A stretch of DNA of 64,000 nt from Hyphomicrobiales bacterium (lineage in GTDB: Bacteria; Pseudomonadota; Alphaproteobacteria; Rhizobiales; Rhodobiaceae), in the NCBI GenBank assembly GCA_002869065.1, contig PKTR01000001.1, positions 1 through 64,000 on the forward strand. Reading direction: 5' to 3'. Below are positions 62,091-64,000 of this stretch, in pieces. The notes under the pieces were generated by a model, which saw nothing but the letters and a program-made list of their open reading frames with translations, was not told the origin of the DNA and did no database searches. The position numbers were made by a program, and so were the translations under genes. Position 1 is the stretch's first letter, and every line of letters starts with the position of its first letter.

Positions 62091-62945
62091 ATGGCGGAAT
62101 GGTCGAAAACCTGGACCTGGATCGACGGCGAGTGGCTGGAAGGCAATCCGCCGATTATGGGACCGCGAACCCATTCGAGCTGGCTGGGCTCGAGCGTCTT
62201 CGACGGTGCGCGCGGATTTGAGGGCGTAATGCCTGACCTCGACCGGCACTGTCAGCGGGTCAATCATTCGGCCCGCGCCCTCGGCCTCGATCCGACCATG
62301 GAGGCCGGCGCCATCGAGGAACTCGCCAGGGAAGGCTACGCCAAATTCGGCGATGACGCGGCCGTCTATATCCGGCCGATGTACTGGGCGGAGGAGGGCG
62401 GCTTCATGGCCGTCGCTCCCGATCCGGACAGCACCAAATTTTGCTTGTGCATCTACGAGACGCCGATGCCGCAGCCGACCGGCTTCTCCGTCGGGCTGTC
62501 GCCGTTCCGCCGGCCGACCATCGAGTGCATGCCGACCAACGCCAAGGCCGGCTGCCTCTATCCCAACAACGCCCGTGCCCTGCAGCGCGCACGCGATACC
62601 GGCTTCGACAACACGCTCGTCCTCGACATGCTCGGCAATGTCGCGGAACTGGCAACCGCGAACGTGTTCCTGGTGCGCGACGACCGTGTCTTCACGCCGG
62701 TGCCGAATGGGACCTTCCTCAATGGCATAACCCGCCAGCGCATCATCGCGCTGCTGCGCGAGGCCGGCTACGGCGTGTTCGAGACCTCGCTGCGCTACGA
62801 GGATTTCTACGCGGCGGACGAAATCTTCTCGACCGGCAACTATTCCAAGGTCAGCCCGGTCAACCGGATCGGCGATCGCGCGATCGAACCGGGGCCGGTG
62901 GCTGCCAAGGCGCGCGAGCTCTACTGGGAGTGGGCGCACGCCTGA
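62091..62945 (+). CDS. Class IV aminotransferase, branched-chain type
   Basis: A 284-residue PLP enzyme. The Schiff-base Lys is expected at Lys152 in TNAKAGCLYPNN, with the class IV features SSVFDGARGFEG near residue 34, the Glu in DMLGNVAELATANVFLV and LNGITRQRII for the phosphate end. Branched-chain amino acid transaminase is the nearest role; D-amino acid or other class IV activity cannot be excluded, since it is shorter and less canonical than IlvE. GGAGGA lies six bases upstream of the ATG. No operon partner is evident. Confidence 0.88.
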   Translation: MAEWSKTWTWIDGEWLEGNPPIMGPRTHSSWLGSSVFDGARGFEGVMPDLDRHCQRVNHSARALGLDPTMEAGAIEELAREGYAKFGDDAAVYIRPMYWAEEGGFMAVAPDPDSTKFCLCIYETPMPQPTGFSVGLSPFRRPTIECMPTNAKAGCLYPNNARALQRARDTGFDNTLVLDMLGNVAELATANVFLVRDDRVFTPVPNGTFLNGITRQRIIALLREAGYGVFETSLRYEDFYAADEIFSTGNYSKVSPVNRIGDRAIEPGPVAAKARELYWEWAHA

Positions 62946-63078
62946 TATTGTCACACCAGTCGGCAGGCGGCGAAAATCCGGACAGCCGGCAAATTTCCGT
63001 TGATTTTCGACCGCGGGAATTTTTCGTTTTTTCGCATGTTTTCCCACGCCGCCGATTGCCGACGCGCGGGTCGCGACC

Positions 63079-63094
63079 TATGTTCCGAAACATA
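63079..63094. promoter_or_regulatory. Inverted repeat upstream of sod
   Basis: TATGTT and AACATA are separated by four bases, about 90 bases before the superoxide dismutase start. The arrangement suits a dimeric regulator; which one is unknown. Confidence 0.35.
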
Positions 63095-63180
63095 AGTTCC
63101 CACCGCGGCAAAATGCCCCCAATTGCTCCGGTCGGTCGGCCTCGACCTGCACCGGGCGACAAACTCATGAGGAGATCGCA

Positions 63181-63777
63181 ATGGCTTTCGAATTGACGGT
63201 TCTGCCCTATGCCGCCGATGCGCTGCAGCCGTATATGTCGGCCGAGACGCTCGAATTCCACCACGGCAAGCACCACGCCACCTATGTCACCAACGCCAAC
63301 AAGCTGATCGAAGGCTCGGGCCTCGAAGGCAAGTCGCTGGAAGACGTGATCATCGGCTCGCGCGGCTCCAATGTCGGCCTGTTCAACAACGCCGCCCAGA
63401 CCTTTAACCACGACTTCTACTGGCGTGGCATGAAGCCGAATGGCGGCGGCAGCCTGCCGGGCGCCATTGCTTCCAAGATCGACTCTGATCTCGGCGGCCT
63501 TGCGAAGTTCAAGGAAGACTTCCTCAACGCTGGCGTCACCCAGTTCGGTTCCGGCTGGGCCTGGCTCGTCCTGCGCGACGGCAAGCTCGCCATCGAGAAG
63601 ACGGCGAATGCGGAAAACCCGCTCGGCACCGGCGCGACCCCGCTGCTCGTCTGCGACGTGTGGGAGCACGCCTATTACATCGACTACCGCAACGCGCGTC
63701 CGAAGTTCCTCGAAGCCTGGTTCGACAATCTCGTCAACTGGGACTTCGTGCTCGAGCAGTTCGAAGCGGCGAAGTAA
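63181..63777 (+). CDS. sodB: Iron (Fe/Mn) superoxide dismutase
   Basis: A 198-residue superoxide dismutase that turns superoxide into oxygen and hydrogen peroxide. The four metal ligands are His27, His77 (FNHDFYW), Asp159 and His163 (DVWEHAYY). Gln73 in AAQTFNH, before His77, is the hydrogen-bonding Gln position typical of the iron type, which supports SodB over SodA. It has no signal peptide. GAGGAG precedes the ATG and a terminator follows. Confidence 0.95.
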   Translation: MAFELTVLPYAADALQPYMSAETLEFHHGKHHATYVTNANKLIEGSGLEGKSLEDVIIGSRGSNVGLFNNAAQTFNHDFYWRGMKPNGGGSLPGAIASKIDSDLGGLAKFKEDFLNAGVTQFGSGWAWLVLRDGKLAIEKTANAENPLGTGATPLLVCDVWEHAYYIDYRNARPKFLEAWFDNLVNWDFVLEQFEAAK

Positions 63778-63824
63778 GGGCTTTCCGGCGTAGAACGCCG
63801 GTCGAAAACCTGAACGCGAGTTCG

Positions 63825-63852
63825 AAACGGCGGGGCATGTCCCCGCCGTTTT
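63825..63852 (+). terminator. Terminator of sodB
   Basis: A perfect 11-bp stem (63825-63835 with 63841-63851) with a CATGT loop runs into TTTT on the plus strand. Confidence 0.92.
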
Positions 63853-63967
63853 GCTTTCGAAATCCTGAATGCGCGTGCATCGTTCGCAACGTTCCGATGA
63901 AGGGAATATTTACGCCCACCCTCTATGCTTGTCGAAAATCGAGTATCAGGGTTCCCCGGGGCGCGTT

Positions 63968-64000
63968 ATGCATAATCAGGTGGCCGACGAATTGGCATCG
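63968..64000 (+). CDS. Possible start of a gene cut by the window edge
   Basis: An ATG opens a frame (MHNQVADELAS) that is still open at the last base. GGGG lies about nine bases upstream. Eleven codons are too few to assign anything; the call rests on position after the sodB terminator only. Confidence 0.35.
   Translation, partial: MHNQVADELAS

Noticed and set aside
61797-63047. A 416-codon minus-strand frame opposite the aminotransferase
   Set aside because: It is a shadow of the class IV aminotransferase on the plus strand and only touches the start of the VOC gene in another frame.

Overview
The window looks like chromosome of a high-GC alphaproteobacterium, most likely of the order Hyphomicrobiales (Rhizobiales). 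This is inferred from codon use, tight ATGA/GTGA gene overlaps, and gene families typical of the group: a RR-signal repeat protein, a Rhizobium-type asparaginase, split methylmalonyl-CoA mutase subunits, and a TetR/YbhG-type exporter. I saw no tRNA, rRNA, insertion sequence, prophage or CRISPR array. Almost everything is core or metabolic gene content.

Layout. 1-547: the 3' part of a Ser/His/Arg-rich tandem-repeat protein, closed by a strong terminator. 640-3170: two overlapping paralogous secreted proteins of unknown function. 3255-7070: a TetR regulator with a palindromic operator, then a YbhG/YbhF/YbhS-like exporter. 7233-12585: xanthine dehydrogenase xdhABC and a guanine deaminase, i.e. 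guanine to urate. 12611-20929 (minus strand): an SH3 protein and two neighbouring HlyD-ATPase-FtsX exporters. 21145-21588: an L,D-transpeptidase.

21872-33542 is the centrepiece: a fourteen-gene run of overlapping or closely spaced genes for a membrane complex related to energy-converting hydrogenases. Its Mrp-type antiporter subunits (E, F, G, MbhD, MbhE-MrpB fusion, C, two MrpD-like subunits) are followed by NuoH-, NuoB-, NuoC- and NuoD-like subunits. The order matches, as I recall it, archaeal mbx/mbs (ABCDFGHH'MJKLN). In the NuoD-like catalytic subunit each NiFe-binding CxxC motif keeps its first cysteine but has an acidic residue in place of the second, so this is probably not a hydrogenase. 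The final NuoI-like subunit is fused to a GltD/NfnB-like FAD/NAD(P)H module, and a rubrerythrin-like diiron protein ends the operon. I infer an ion-translocating oxidoreductase fed by NAD(P)H (or exchanging with ferredoxin) with an unknown electron acceptor.

33543-37939: a GntR/FCD regulator with two TGTATACA palindromes upstream, and a TRAP transporter. 38045-48909: a lytic transglycosylase, a small cluster for hydroxypyruvate and related acids (OCD-family protein, Hyi, 2-hydroxyacid dehydrogenase), a GFA protein, an acetyltransferase, an asparaginase, a Tat-exported beta-helix protein, MeaB, a DUF1131 lipoprotein and YbjQ. 49114-55464: a small acidic protein, a soluble chemoreceptor and methylmalonyl-CoA mutase (mutB, mutA). 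55766-64000: small helical proteins, a HerA-like ATPase, an M20 peptidase, a DUF2147 protein, a haloacid dehalogenase, a VOC protein, a class IV aminotransferase, Fe superoxide dismutase, and the start of one more possible gene.

Two genes (the Tat protein and YbjQ) have no ATG/GTG/TTG where homology or the signal peptide puts the start. In both, a well-spaced Shine-Dalgarno sequence sits before an AUC or AUU codon, and in the first the Shine-Dalgarno lies in a perfect hairpin.
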